Notes: generated from the letters alone by a model not told the origin. DNA of 64,000 nucleotides from Ruegeria arenilitoris (GCF_013035425.1 NZ_WQHX01000007.1:218488-282487); one strand, 5' to 3'. Counted from the first letter of the stretch, positions 46,277 through 55,401 are shown. Numbers and translations are program-made.

Positions 46277-47799
46277 AAATACAAGCCATATCTAGCGCCG
46301 AGCCCTTTCAGCCTGAAGGCCCGCAGCCGCTTGTCTGCGAGCCACCTGAAGGTCAGCCATATCCGGTTGAAGCATTGGGCGCATTAAAAGGTATCGTAGA
46401 GGCAGTGCAAGGCGAGACACTTGCACCTGTCGCGATAGCCGCCCAGTCCGCTCTCGCCTGCGCGTCTTTGGCAGTTCAGGCACATGCGGATGTGGAAACC
46501 CTAGGTGGCAATGCACCGTGCTCTTTATTCTGTTTGACGGTTGCCGTCTCGGGAGAACGCAAATCTACCGTCGATGACCACTTAATGAAACCAATCACCA
46601 AATTTGAACACGAGGCCGCAAAGTACCATGTCGCCGAAATGGCCGACTTGGAAAACGACGTTGCGATCTGGGTGGCGAAACATCAGCAAGCTTTGGAAAA
46701 GGTGAAAAAGGCTACCGGATCAAGCGTGGAGGTGGCCAAGGAAGAACTCGATGGCCTTGATCCTCGGCCCCAGCCGCCCGCAAACCCGGAACTGACAGTA
46801 ACCGAGCCGAGCATTGAAGGCCTGTGGCTGGCGTTCGTTCAAGGGCGTCCAAGCCTTGGCGTGTTCTCGGACGAAGGCGGCCAGTTTCTCGGCGGGTATG
46901 CCATGAATAGCGACAATCAGCAGAAATCTCTCGCAGCCGTTAACAACCTTTGGTCCGGCAAACCCATTAAACGGACTAGAAGAGGCGATGGAGTGTCCAC
47001 GCTGTATGGCCGGAGATTAGCAATTCACTTGCTAGTACAACCCATTGTCATGCAACGATTTATAGCTGGCGGTCTTGCTGACGATACTGGCTTCTCAGCT
47101 CGGCTTCTGATTTGCCAACCGAAGTCAAGCATAGGTGAACGGTATTACTGCAACGTAAAATTCGACCCCTCTGCCAAGGCAGAGTATGAGGCACGAATGA
47201 ACTCTATCCTGATGGTCCCGCTGCCGATCGACGAGCATACAGGCGCCTTGAAGCCACGTCTCATGCCCCTGAGCCCGGCAGCCAAGCAGCTATTGGTTAC
47301 CTTCGCTGATGAACTTGAAGAACGACAGGCTCCACATGGTGATCTTTCCAGTGTCACAGCCGCTGCTTCCAAAGCCCCTGAACAGGCTGCGCGTATCGCG
47401 GCCGTGATGACGCTGTGGTCCAATCTGGAGGCTGCTGAAGTCGAGGCCGACGTCATGACGGACGGTATCGCGCTTGCCCGCTACTACCTCGAAGAGGCCG
47501 TTAGACTGTCATCCGCGGCGACAATGACGCGGGAGTTGGCCAACGCAGAAACACTGCGTGTATGGCTGCTGGAACGCTTCGAACACGATGAGGTCGTGAC
47601 GCGCGACGTGCAAAAGGACGGTCCAAGCCGAAGCCTGCGCACCAGTTCTGCCGCACGGGCGGCGCTGACGGTCTTGGAAAAGCATGGTTGGCTAATACGG
47701 CTCGAACCCGGGGCCTTGGTCAGGGGGAGTAATCGCAAGGAGGCGTGGAGGATCGTGAAACCTAACCACTCCGCTAGTCCTGGGTTCAGCTCCTATTAG
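46267..47799 (+). CDS. DUF3987 domain protein (helicase/primase-associated)
   Basis: A 510-aa protein of the DUF3987 family, found on integrative elements next to Toprim proteins. An N-terminal predicted NTP-binding stretch 'LTVAVSGERKST' is followed by 'VFSDEGGQFLGGYAMNSDNQ' and 'RRLAIHLLVQPIVMQRFIAG'. The middle has a coiled segment (about 120-165). A C-terminal winged-helix-like region ('RSLRTSSAARAALTVLEKHG') is present. The family is thought to resemble replicative helicase/primase components, but activity is not proven. Confidence 0.85.
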   Translation: MVVKIQAISSAEPFQPEGPQPLVCEPPEGQPYPVEALGALKGIVEAVQGETLAPVAIAAQSALACASLAVQAHADVETLGGNAPCSLFCLTVAVSGERKSTVDDHLMKPITKFEHEAAKYHVAEMADLENDVAIWVAKHQQALEKVKKATGSSVEVAKEELDGLDPRPQPPANPELTVTEPSIEGLWLAFVQGRPSLGVFSDEGGQFLGGYAMNSDNQQKSLAAVNNLWSGKPIKRTRRGDGVSTLYGRRLAIHLLVQPIVMQRFIAGGLADDTGFSARLLICQPKSSIGERYYCNVKFDPSAKAEYEARMNSILMVPLPIDEHTGALKPRLMPLSPAAKQLLVTFADELEERQAPHGDLSSVTAAASKAPEQAARIAAVMTLWSNLEAAEVEADVMTDGIALARYYLEEAVRLSSAATMTRELANAETLRVWLLERFEHDEVVTRDVQKDGPSRSLRTSSAARAALTVLEKHGWLIRLEPGALVRGSNRKEAWRIVKPNHSASPGFSSY

Positions 47800-47839
47800 C
47801 CCAAAGCGCAATATCTAAAAGAAATTGAGGAAAGCCCAC

Positions 47840-48124
47840 ATGTATATTGAACCATTACAACGCCCAGCAGTGCAGACCTACCTAAGCGAGATCCAGTCTG
47901 ATCCTGTATTTGAAGAGTTGTTCCTGACGGACCGCGATGAGTTTGTTGGTCTTGATACAAACCCTAAAGGTTGGGATTGGGCAGACCACTATGGCTCACG
48001 CATTATCGACGGCCACTGGCTGGAAGCGTCAGAGCCAGATGAACAGTTGCGCCTGGCGCGGATTTGCCATCTGCGGGCTCTGGCTTGGGAGGCCGCTATT
48101 CAGCACATAATGCGAGCATCGTAG
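47840..48124 (+). CDS. Hypothetical protein
   Basis: A 94-aa protein starting at the ATG at 47840, preceded by a GAGGAAAG ribosome binding site. It is acidic and Trp/His-containing ('GWDWADHYGSRIIDGHWLEA'), with no membrane segment. Family not recognised. Probably the last gene of the integrase-AlpA-Toprim-DUF3987 transcript. Confidence 0.65.
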   Translation: MYIEPLQRPAVQTYLSEIQSDPVFEELFLTDRDEFVGLDTNPKGWDWADHYGSRIIDGHWLEASEPDEQLRLARICHLRALAWEAAIQHIMRAS

Positions 48125-48181
48125 TTACTGACTATCGCTGAGTTTGCCGACGGTAAAAGATTGTGCCACTAGCATGACCCG

Positions 48182-48199
48182 AGTGAACTCAAGTTCACT
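48182..48199. repeat. 18-bp palindrome, copy 2, and nearby inverted repeat
   Basis: AGTGAACTCAAGTTCACT has 8-bp perfect arms and differs from copy 1 (45655) at one centre base. It lies in a 230-bp gene-free stretch, and a second inverted repeat AGGTAA/TTACCT is present at about 48308-48326, shortly before the DUF5681 gene. Together these look like a control region. Confidence 0.6.
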
Positions 48200-48357
48200 T
48201 GTTCGCACGATATCAAAATTGCCGATCAGTTTGTGGGTTGATGCCCAACTTCCTAAGAATAAGGGTTTCTGCTGCAAGACGGACTTTATGGTGCGGCTTG
48301 AGTTTTTAGGTAAACTATGCTTACCTTTTATCGAGAAAACGATCAATTGTCGACACT

Positions 48358-48834
48358 ATGAAATCAAAACCGGAGCCTGAAAAGACAGGTTTGAAACAGA
48401 CGCACCCCGAGACAGCGGGGAAATTTGCTAAAGGCAAAAGCGGTAATCCGAAAGGAAGGCCAAAAGGCGCTCGCAACAAAGCTACGCTCGCAGCCGAGGC
48501 ATTGATGGATGGTGATGCGCAAGCCATCACTGGGAAGGCGGTAGAACTGGCAAAAGCAGGTGACATGACCGCGATAAGACTATGTCTCGAGCGTATTCTA
48601 CCTCCGCGCAAATGCCGGCCGCTGAAAGTCAGCTTATCGAAGATCGAAGGGCCTGAAGATATTTTGAAAGCCGTTAATTCTGTTCTTTTAGCGGTGTCAT
48701 CAGGAAAAATCGCGCCGGACGAGGCTGATGCTCTTTTGCGCACCATTGAGGCTGCGAGAAAAGCAATGGAGACCGAGGAACTACATCGTGAATTAAATGA
48801 TTTACAGACCAGATTGGATTTGATCGGTGCCTGA
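48358..48834 (+). CDS. DUF5681 domain protein
   Basis: A 158-aa protein with the DUF5681 signature 'GKSGNPKGRPKGARNKATLA' at about residues 25-45. Such basic motifs are common in proteins encoded just before terminase genes on prophages and on integrative elements. It might bind DNA. The C-terminal half is predicted helical. It overlaps the next gene by 8 bp. Confidence 0.8.
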   Translation: MKSKPEPEKTGLKQTHPETAGKFAKGKSGNPKGRPKGARNKATLAAEALMDGDAQAITGKAVELAKAGDMTAIRLCLERILPPRKCRPLKVSLSKIEGPEDILKAVNSVLLAVSSGKIAPDEADALLRTIEAARKAMETEELHRELNDLQTRLDLIGA

Positions 48835-49300
48835 TAGCTCGAAGGTCCGTATCGCCAAGCTTAAGAAGCGAATGGCAATTCCGCGAGAGCGATACATCGC
48901 AGCGGTCGAACGCCACGAGCATCGAGCCTGGGCCTATCGGACGGACCCGCGCTGGCACGCGGAAATGCGTACTAATCTGATCAAGGCTAAAAACCATATC
49001 TTGATTTCGGAAGGCAAGGTTCCGGATCCTTTGCCCGAACCGGAATCTATTGAAGAGCCCGACCCAGCAGTATTCGACACCGAAGACCAAATCAGGAAAG
49101 ACGACGCTCTCATAGAGGCATACCTGTCAGACACTCCGGATGAACGGCGCCTTCCTAATGCGCGTGGTCACAACCACGCAGAACTTCTCAAATACTGGCA
49201 CTCCAGTCCGGAAGGGAAAAAGTGGCACGAACACCTCGACCGCGAACTGAAGCCGAAGCTCACCGCAATCCGAGACCGCATTCTCGCAGAGGGCTGTTGA
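48827..49300 (+). CDS. Hypothetical protein, 3' end interrupted by the IS6 element
   Basis: A 157-aa ORF from a GTG at 48827, rich in charged residues, with Trp/His spots ('HRAWAYRTDPRWHAEMRTNL'). The last codons (GGC TGT TGA) fall into the left end of the IS6 element (49291 on), so the natural C-terminus is probably lost and the gene is a fragment. Family not recognised; the position after DUF5681 is typical for elements of this kind. Confidence 0.6.
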   Translation: MPDSSKVRIAKLKKRMAIPRERYIAAVERHEHRAWAYRTDPRWHAEMRTNLIKAKNHILISEGKVPDPLPEPESIEEPDPAVFDTEDQIRKDDALIEAYLSDTPDERRLPNARGHNHAELLKYWHSSPEGKKWHEHLDRELKPKLTAIRDRILAEGC

Positions 49301-49910
49301 ACAGGCTAGAGGAATGGACAGAAGCGAATTTTTGTAAACTTCGCATGCGCCTGAAACGTTGCACAGCGCGTTCTCTTCGTCGAAATGGCAAGTGCGAATT
49401 CTCAACTCGGTTGTTGAGCCACCTGCCCGTCTGCTGCTTTTCGGTAGCACCAAGTTCTCTGAGAGCGGCTCTGTATGAGGCGAAGCGATCCGTGACGACG
49501 TTTTCCGCTTTTCCGTGCCGCTTCATCAATTTCTTGAGGAATTTCAGTGCCGCCTGCTTGTTTCGGCGTTTGGTGACAACGACTTCCAGCACCTCGCCTT
49601 CGTCATCAACAGCCCGCCAAAGATAATGCCGCTTGCCATTCACCTTCAAGAATACTTCGTCTATGTGCCACTTCCATCTCGAGAATGCGCGCAGTTGTTG
49701 CACCCGCTTTCTTCGGATCTCAGAGGCAAACATCGGACCGAACCTGTTCCACCAGTAGCGGACGGTTTCGTGGCTAACGTCAATACCTCGCTCGTGCAGC
49801 AGGTTTTCGACATTCCGAAGCGAGAGCGGAAATCGGATGTACAGCATCACCGCCAGGCGGATGATCTCAGGGCTGGTTTTGAAGTATTTGAACGAAGCAG
49901 GTTTGTTCAT
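49260..49910 (-). CDS. IS6-family DDE transposase, C-terminus altered
   Basis: Transposase of the IS6/IS26 type. It has the N-terminal helix-turn-helix ('FPLSLRNVENLLHERGIDVS'), and the DDE triad regions: 'WHIDEVFLKVNGKRHYLWRA', 'ENVVTDRFASYRAAL' and 'NNRVENSHLPFRRRE'. The frame reads out of the IS into flanking DNA after 'FASVHSSSLFN', so about 30 residues normally present at the C-terminus (helix after DDE Glu) are missing or replaced. Likely inactive or weakly active. Confidence 0.85.
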   Translation of the reverse strand: MNKPASFKYFKTSPEIIRLAVMLYIRFPLSLRNVENLLHERGIDVSHETVRYWWNRFGPMFASEIRRKRVQQLRAFSRWKWHIDEVFLKVNGKRHYLWRAVDDEGEVLEVVVTKRRNKQAALKFLKKLMKRHGKAENVVTDRFASYRAALRELGATEKQQTGRWLNNRVENSHLPFRRRERAVQRFRRMRSLQKFASVHSSSLFNSPLRECGLGLR

Positions 49911-49933
49911 TCCTAAATGCTACGCAACGGCCC
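49291..49933 (-). mobile_element. IS6-family insertion sequence (short, probably truncated)
   Basis: The right end (49933 reading inward) starts GGGCCGTTGCGTA and has AGGAATG just before the transposase start, as in alphaproteobacterial IS6 elements. A matching imperfect end GGGCTGTTGAACAG lies at 49291 on the left; over 25 bp the two ends agree at about 17 positions. No 8-bp target duplication is seen (CTCGCAGA versus TGCCCAGC). At about 640 bp it is shorter than typical IS6 copies (700-880 bp). Confidence 0.65.
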
Positions 49934-49970
49934 TGCCCAGCTCAACCCAAGTTCTTCTGACAAGACCAAA

Positions 49971-51584
49971 TCACACGTCAAATGGCGCAAAGTCGTTAGC
50001 GCGCGATCGTTTCCATCGATCCAGATAACCAAATTTATCAGCCTCGTCGCTCAGTAGGAACCCTTCCGGCAAATAAGGATAGACCTCTTCGCCAGTTACC
50101 ATATCGCGGTCACTTTCGCGCATGATCAGGTGGTGAGGCAGGAATTCCGAAGGATGCGAAAGCCCAGCAGCCCCGGTCATCTCAGCTAGCGCGGAAAGCG
50201 TACCATGGTGAAAACGCTTCACACGTTCCGACTTGTCTTTAACATTGAGGGCCCGCATTCTCAGCTTGTCCTGAGTGGCTACGCCAACCGGACAATGATT
50301 GGTGTGACACGCTTGGGCATGTATGCACCCCACAGCGAACATGAATCCTCGTGCTGAGTTAGCCCAATCGGCGCCCAATAACATCGCCTTCGCGATGTCG
50401 AAAGCGGATATCAGTTTAGCTGAAGCGCCAATTTTTATGCGATCCCGAACCCCGGCCCCGCGGAGCGTGTTGTGCGCAAACGTCAGACCCTCGACCAACG
50501 GCATGCCCATATGATTGGCAAATTCAAGCGGCGCGGCGCCAGTACCCCCTTCTTTTCCATCGATGACGATGAAATCCGGTGTCACTTCTGTCTCAAGCAT
50601 TGCCCTCACAATGCACATGAACTCACGACGGTGGCCGATACAAAGTTTAAAGCCCACCGGTTTACCCCCTGAAAGCTCACGCAGTTGCGCGACGTATTCC
50701 ATCAGTTCGATTGGCGTAGAAAAGGTAGAATGTGACGCTGGTGATATGCAGTCGACCCCCATAGGCACGCCTCGAGCTTCCGCGATTTCCTGAGTTATTT
50801 TAGAAGCTGGCAACATGCCGCCATGGCCCGGTTTGGCGCCTTGACTCAGTTTAATTTCGATCATCCTGACCTGGTCATCGGCTGCCTTTTCCGCAAATTG
50901 GGCCGGATCGAAATTTCCGTTGTTGTCACAACATCCAAAGTAGCCTGAACCAATCTCCCAGATCAGGTCACCCCCGCCTTGACGATGATAACGAGAGATG
51001 CCGCCCTCGCCTGTGTCATGGGCGAAACCACCCATCTTCGCACCCTTGTTGAGGGCGAGAATGGCGTTGGGCGACAGGGCCCCAAAGCTCATGGCCGAGA
51101 TGTTGTAGATGGACGCGTTATACGGTTGCGAGCAGTCGGGACCGCCAATAATAACGCGGAAATCGCTATCCACGATGTGGACAGGCCGCACTGAATGCGT
51201 CAACCACTCGTAGCCCGCCCCATAGACATTCCGCTTTGTGCCATAGGGCAGTTTATCTTCGTCTCCCTTGGCGCGCTGATAAACCAAGGACCTGTCCTCC
51301 CGTGAAAACGGGTTCTCATCTTGATCATTCTCAAGCAAGTATTGGCGCAGTTCGACCCGAAATCCTTCAAAGAAGAAACGCATATGTCCGGCGACTGGAT
51401 AATTGCGCAAGATAGAATGCTTGGCCTGGATGACATCGTGGAGACCCAGGAGCATCAGTGCCCCGAATATCACCACACCTGCCCACGCCCAGGGCGTCAG
51501 GAACGCGAGCCCCAAGAAAACAAGCGTTAGGGCGAAAGTCGCGCCCCAGATGCCGAACCGCTCAATGTCTCCAATACGTTGCAT
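49971..51584 (-). CDS. Membrane-anchored FMN-binding glutamate synthase family protein
   Basis: A 537-aa protein with two N-terminal membrane helices (about 13-50) and a GltB-like FMN/(3Fe-4S) synthase domain: 'NISAMSFGALSPNAILALNK', 'QGAKPGHGGMLPASKITQEI', 'IDGKEGGTGAAPLEF' and the cluster cysteines in 'GCIHAQACHTNHCPVGVAT'. It lacks the glutaminase domain, so it would depend on ammonia or another partner. Last gene of a minus-strand operon with type II glutamine synthetase, pointing to ammonium assimilation. The exact reaction of this anchored subfamily is unproven. Confidence 0.88.
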   Translation of the reverse strand: MQRIGDIERFGIWGATFALTLVFLGLAFLTPWAWAGVVIFGALMLLGLHDVIQAKHSILRNYPVAGHMRFFFEGFRVELRQYLLENDQDENPFSREDRSLVYQRAKGDEDKLPYGTKRNVYGAGYEWLTHSVRPVHIVDSDFRVIIGGPDCSQPYNASIYNISAMSFGALSPNAILALNKGAKMGGFAHDTGEGGISRYHRQGGGDLIWEIGSGYFGCCDNNGNFDPAQFAEKAADDQVRMIEIKLSQGAKPGHGGMLPASKITQEIAEARGVPMGVDCISPASHSTFSTPIELMEYVAQLRELSGGKPVGFKLCIGHRREFMCIVRAMLETEVTPDFIVIDGKEGGTGAAPLEFANHMGMPLVEGLTFAHNTLRGAGVRDRIKIGASAKLISAFDIAKAMLLGADWANSARGFMFAVGCIHAQACHTNHCPVGVATQDKLRMRALNVKDKSERVKRFHHGTLSALAEMTGAAGLSHPSEFLPHHLIMRESDRDMVTGEEVYPYLPEGFLLSDEADKFGYLDRWKRSRANDFAPFDV

Positions 51585-51729
51585 TGGCCCGCCTCCAAGT
51601 ATGTCACTTCAATGGTACTGGTGTTTTGACGATTATTCCAATAGCCGCAGCCTGCCAGCTTTCGCGACCGATACCTATGTCGCTCAGTCGCCTTCCGAGA
51701 TTACGAGGGCAATAGCAGACCGGCGGCGC

Positions 51730-53961
51730 CTATTCTTCGAGACGAAGGATCAATGACAGCGTTCGCAAGTTGTCAGCGAGCCGCTCTGAAACATACTCTA
51801 GTGCATACGTCTGGAATTTCAGCGCCAAGTCCGGATCTTCGGATTTCATGCGTTCGAATGCGGCATCCGTCAAAACATGCGCGGTTCCGTGGCTGTCCGC
51901 TATGGCCAGCGCAAGCGCCCCGACATTTCCTTGTCTAAAGAAGCTCGCCACACCGACCATCGAACCTGAACCCGTACTTCGTATTCTATGGTTTTCGCCG
52001 TCTAACTCGCGGAGATAGATCGAAATGGTACCTTGTTCGATGAAAAGCAGCATGCGCCGCTCATTGCCAGGTTCTGAAACAACGTCATCTTCCGCGAATT
52101 TCATCTCCTTCAAGTAACTCCTAAATCCTTCAACATCGGATTTGATTTCGAAAATTTTTTCCAACTGATCATCTATCAGCAGTGACTTTATGTTTGGATC
52201 AATACCCGCCGTTCTTAGAAGAAAATCTTCACACCACTCCAACGCACTATCTGCGTCCTTGAAAATAGGTTCAATAACAGCATCGCCATCGAGAAATTCT
52301 TCTTCATGCAGCAATTGATTAATTTCTTCAGGGACGTGAGCCAAAGCGAGCTGCGTTCCGACTTCTAGTGCCTTTTTCTTGATTTTGACTAGGCCATGAA
52401 CAGCGGATGTGTCTAAACCAGAAACTTGTTGAAAATCCAGAATTATGAACTCGGGCGCGCCTTCTTTTCTGAGCAAAGCCCCAACCACTTCCTCGTAAAG
52501 TTTAATTGAGGATGCAAAGAAAATGAAACCGTGAAGTTTAAGATATAGAATCTTTTGGCCTTCGGCGCTCAGAACTTTTCGATGGTCATCCGGACGGTCG
52601 ACGTTGCTCCCAAAACTACTCCCCTCCATGGCCAAGCGAACAACATTAATTTTGCTGTAGTTAATGACGAAAAGGACCAAAGCTGCGGCCACGCCGGTCG
52701 CAACGCCCTCCAGAAACCCGATAAACTCTACGACAAAAAGGATCGCAAAAATTATCGCAATATCACCGCGCCGTAGGTTGGACCAGCTTTTGACAACCCA
52801 GTCATAAAGGAAGCCCAACCCTATAAACATTACTAATCCACCAAGCACAAATTTGGGAAATACAGAAAGAGCACCTGCTCCAACTGTCATCGTCAGAAGG
52901 CAGAACACGGCGACTACCAGCCCGACGAGCCGACTATCCCCACGCATGCGCTGTCCAAGAGTTGACAAACTTACGTAATGATAGCCAACAAGGCTTCCAC
53001 CCGGCGCTGCAAGAATGTTGGCGAGCCCGGCCACACGCATCTCGCGATGGACGTCGATATCACGATTAAACGCAGACTCGAGCGCTGTAAGGTTAAGAAG
53101 AACAGAGATGAGTGCTATAGAAAGAATTGTGGCCAGCCCGGTAAACTCTGTCACGAACAAAGTCCAGTCGGCAGAGAGATAAGTTGTTAGAGGCACAGGC
53201 TGCCACAATGCACCGTCCCCGAATGGTTGCAGCAACCAGCCTTGATCAATGGCTTCCTCACTCGAAGTGCCCGTGAGGAAGAGAATTGCATGAAAGAGAG
53301 CCACTGCGCCGATAATTAGGCCAGGCATTATGAAGACATTGGTATATTTCAGAGACACGAACAGTGTCACAAGAGCAAATACAGTTCCGGGCAACCAGAG
53401 ATGTGCAACTTCGGCAAGCGCACTCAGCCGGGCAAAATCGAAAGTTTCTTCAGCCATTACGCTGAAGGAACCTTTAAAGAGAAGCCAACCCGTGGCCGCT
53501 AGGAAACCGGCAACCACTGGATACGGGATAAGCTGGACAAACGCCGCCAGCCGCCACCGTCCCACGAGGTAAAAAATCACCCCAGCAAGCGCAGTCGACA
53601 GCACCATTATCACCACTGCCTGGGCAAAAAGCATTTCATTAGAGAGGGCACCGCCAGGAAGTTGGGATAGCGTCGCAATCATAACGGCGATTATCGCTGT
53701 TGGATTGTCTTGCGGTAGAGCCACGACTCCACGGAGCTCGCTGAACAGACCAATGACGAGAGCTATTACAACACCACCAAAAAGGAGTTGCCCCGTCGCT
53801 CGCGGCACGTACCCGGATAGTTCCCCGGTAAATATGACTGCCGAATATGAAAACATGAAAGTAACCGTCAAGACACCCGCAACCAGTCCAGCGGTGATAC
53901 TTGGGAGCACGACAGGACCCGTGAAGTTTTCGCTCAGTTCTTTTCTCCAACCAGACTGCAT
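51730..53961 (-). CDS. SulP-type anion transporter with STAS and C-terminal cNMP-binding-like domain
   Basis: A 743-aa transporter (768 aa if the ATG at 54036 is used; I prefer 53961 since AAGGA is spaced 9 bp upstream). About 12 hydrophobic segments carry SulP motifs ('ALPQDNPTAIIAVMIATLSQ', 'LLNLTALESAFNRDIDVHRE'). A STAS domain follows ('EFIILDFQQVSGLDTSAVHG'), then a domain resembling cyclic-nucleotide-binding folds ('RRMLLFIEQGTISIYLREL', 'GSMVGVASFF'). Possible substrates are sulfate, bicarbonate or other anions. The extra regulatory domain parallels the one on the divergent MscS channel. Confidence 0.88.
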   Translation of the reverse strand: MQSGWRKELSENFTGPVVLPSITAGLVAGVLTVTFMFSYSAVIFTGELSGYVPRATGQLLFGGVVIALVIGLFSELRGVVALPQDNPTAIIAVMIATLSQLPGGALSNEMLFAQAVVIMVLSTALAGVIFYLVGRWRLAAFVQLIPYPVVAGFLAATGWLLFKGSFSVMAEETFDFARLSALAEVAHLWLPGTVFALVTLFVSLKYTNVFIMPGLIIGAVALFHAILFLTGTSSEEAIDQGWLLQPFGDGALWQPVPLTTYLSADWTLFVTEFTGLATILSIALISVLLNLTALESAFNRDIDVHREMRVAGLANILAAPGGSLVGYHYVSLSTLGQRMRGDSRLVGLVVAVFCLLTMTVGAGALSVFPKFVLGGLVMFIGLGFLYDWVVKSWSNLRRGDIAIIFAILFVVEFIGFLEGVATGVAAALVLFVINYSKINVVRLAMEGSSFGSNVDRPDDHRKVLSAEGQKILYLKLHGFIFFASSIKLYEEVVGALLRKEGAPEFIILDFQQVSGLDTSAVHGLVKIKKKALEVGTQLALAHVPEEINQLLHEEEFLDGDAVIEPIFKDADSALEWCEDFLLRTAGIDPNIKSLLIDDQLEKIFEIKSDVEGFRSYLKEMKFAEDDVVSEPGNERRMLLFIEQGTISIYLRELDGENHRIRSTGSGSMVGVASFFRQGNVGALALAIADSHGTAHVLTDAAFERMKSEDPDLALKFQTYALEYVSERLADNLRTLSLILRLEE

Positions 53962-54138
53962 AAATGCTGTTCCTTCTTGTAGTCTGAGCGGCTTATTTTG
54001 CCTGGTCGCAAAGCTGCCCATCAAAGCCGCCTGCATCTTGTATGCAGACGACTTTTCTGTGCTCAGAACGCCGACCTCAATTTAAGTCCCGGCATCTCAT
54101 TTTGGTTGTTGGGCGTAGCTGTACGGTGTGGGTTGCGA

Positions 54139-54348
54139 TCAGAAGAACTCTAGCTTCGATTCCAGGGCAAGGTTTCCTTCCGCATCAATAACGTGGAACT
54201 GCTCGTCTATCCTCCAGCCAAGCTTCTCGGCGAGAGCCTTCATCCCGCCGCCGGTCAGATGCGCCGCATCTGTTACGGGTGCACGGCCGGAAACGTGCAC
54301 CTCCTTCCCGTCTACGAACATTGTCTTCTGGATCTCGATCCTTGCCAT
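54139..54348 (-). CDS. Small hypothetical protein between glutamine synthetase and SulP genes
   Basis: A 69-aa protein from the ATG at 54348 with GGAG 6 bases upstream. The sequence alternates short beta strands ('ARIEIQKTMFVDGKEVHVSG') and one helix ('GGGMKALAEKLGWRIDE'). No family recognised. It is tightly placed in the nitrogen operon, 21 bp after the glutamine synthetase stop, so its role is likely linked to nitrogen metabolism. Confidence 0.7.
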   Translation of the reverse strand: MARIEIQKTMFVDGKEVHVSGRAPVTDAAHLTGGGMKALAEKLGWRIDEQFHVIDAEGNLALESKLEFF

Positions 54349-54369
54349 ACCGTACTCCAATCCTCCTAA

Positions 54370-55401
54370 TCACACAGCCTTAATCGCCTCTTCGTGAGCC
54401 ACTTTGACGGTTCGCATTATGCGGTCGACAACGAGATAAGGATCGGCATCGGATGCCGGTCGACGATCTTCCAAGAAGCCTTTCCAGTCGTGCGTGGTCG
54501 TATAAATCGGAATACGGATTGATGCACCTCTGTTAGACGCGCCAAAGCTGAACTGATCGATTGAGGCCGTTTCATGCGACCCCGTCAACCGGCGTTCGTT
54601 TCCCGCGCCGTAGACCGCGATATGATCTTTATGGAACGGACGGAAGCCCTCACATAGCGCTTCAATATAATCCTGGCCGCCGACGTCACGAAGGTAGTCG
54701 AAGGAAAAGTTAGAGTGCATGCCAGACCCGTTCCAATCTCCAGATATCGGTTTCGGGTCAAGGGTAGCGATAAGGTTATACTTCTCGGATATCAGGTGCA
54801 GGAGAAACCGTGCAACGATCAGGTCGTCAGCCGCACGCAAAGCGCCCTTGCCAAAACACTGAAATTCCCACTGACCCAACATCACTTCTGCGTTGACGCC
54901 GGTCACGCCAAGATCGGCTGCAAGGCAGGCGTCCCAGTGCTCATCAACCATCTCTCTTGCTTCTACCCGATGGGCGCCGACTGCGCAGTAATAGGGTCCT
55001 TGTGGCTCTGGAAACCCACCATCGGGAAATCCAACCGGTCGACCGTTGGAGGTCATCAGGATGTATTCCTGCTCAAATCCGAACCAGAATTCGGCCTCGT
55101 TCTCGTGATCTATAAGATTTCGCGTGTTGGTTTCATGAGGACTTCCATCTCGGTGGAATACCTCGCACAGAACGAGATAGGCGTTTGGCCGGAAAGGGTT
55201 AGGATAGACACGAACCGGCTGGAGGATGCAGTCAGAGTCGTGGCCCTGGGCTTGTTGCGTAGAACTGCCATCGAAGCCCCACTTTGGCGTGTCTTCTACG
55301 GCGCCGGTATATGCACTGTCGGGATGGATCTGCGCTTTCGTCCGGATATTTGAGGTTTCGTAGCCATCCAACCAGATGTAGTCGAGTCGAGCATTTCCCA
55401 T
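54370..55401 (-). CDS. glnII: Type II glutamine synthetase
   Basis: Eukaryote-like glutamine synthetase (GSII), 343 aa, making glutamine from glutamate, ammonium and ATP. Diagnostic stretches: beta-grasp 'WGFDGSSTQQAQGHDSDCIL', 'FWFGFEQEYIL' with metal-ligand Glu residues, 'GDWNGSGMHSNFS', and 'NRGASIRIPIYTTTHD'. GSII is not adenylylated by GlnE, so it complements GSI. The ATG at 55401 has a GGGAGGAG ribosome binding site. It lies in one operon with the SulP and GltB-like genes. Confidence 0.95.
   Translation of the reverse strand: MGNARLDYIWLDGYETSNIRTKAQIHPDSAYTGAVEDTPKWGFDGSSTQQAQGHDSDCILQPVRVYPNPFRPNAYLVLCEVFHRDGSPHETNTRNLIDHENEAEFWFGFEQEYILMTSNGRPVGFPDGGFPEPQGPYYCAVGAHRVEAREMVDEHWDACLAADLGVTGVNAEVMLGQWEFQCFGKGALRAADDLIVARFLLHLISEKYNLIATLDPKPISGDWNGSGMHSNFSFDYLRDVGGQDYIEALCEGFRPFHKDHIAVYGAGNERRLTGSHETASIDQFSFGASNRGASIRIPIYTTTHDWKGFLEDRRPASDADPYLVVDRIMRTVKVAHEEAIKAV

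Larger units (their letters stand above)
43229..49933 (+). mobile_element. Small integrative element (satellite-like), right end cut by an IS6 element
   Basis: From integrase to IS: tyrosine integrase, unknown gene, AlpA-like regulator, Toprim primase-like, DUF3987, small unknown, DUF5681, unknown, then the IS6 copy. This set of replication/integration genes without capsid, tail, conjugation or cargo genes is typical of phage-satellite or defective integrative elements. Left boundary lies between 42876 and 43229; the true right attachment site was not found and may have been deleted with the IS insertion. Confidence 0.7.

Noticed and set aside
49283..49941. 8-bp target-site duplication of the IS6 element
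   Set aside because: Flanking octamers CTCGCAGA and TGCCCAGC are not alike.
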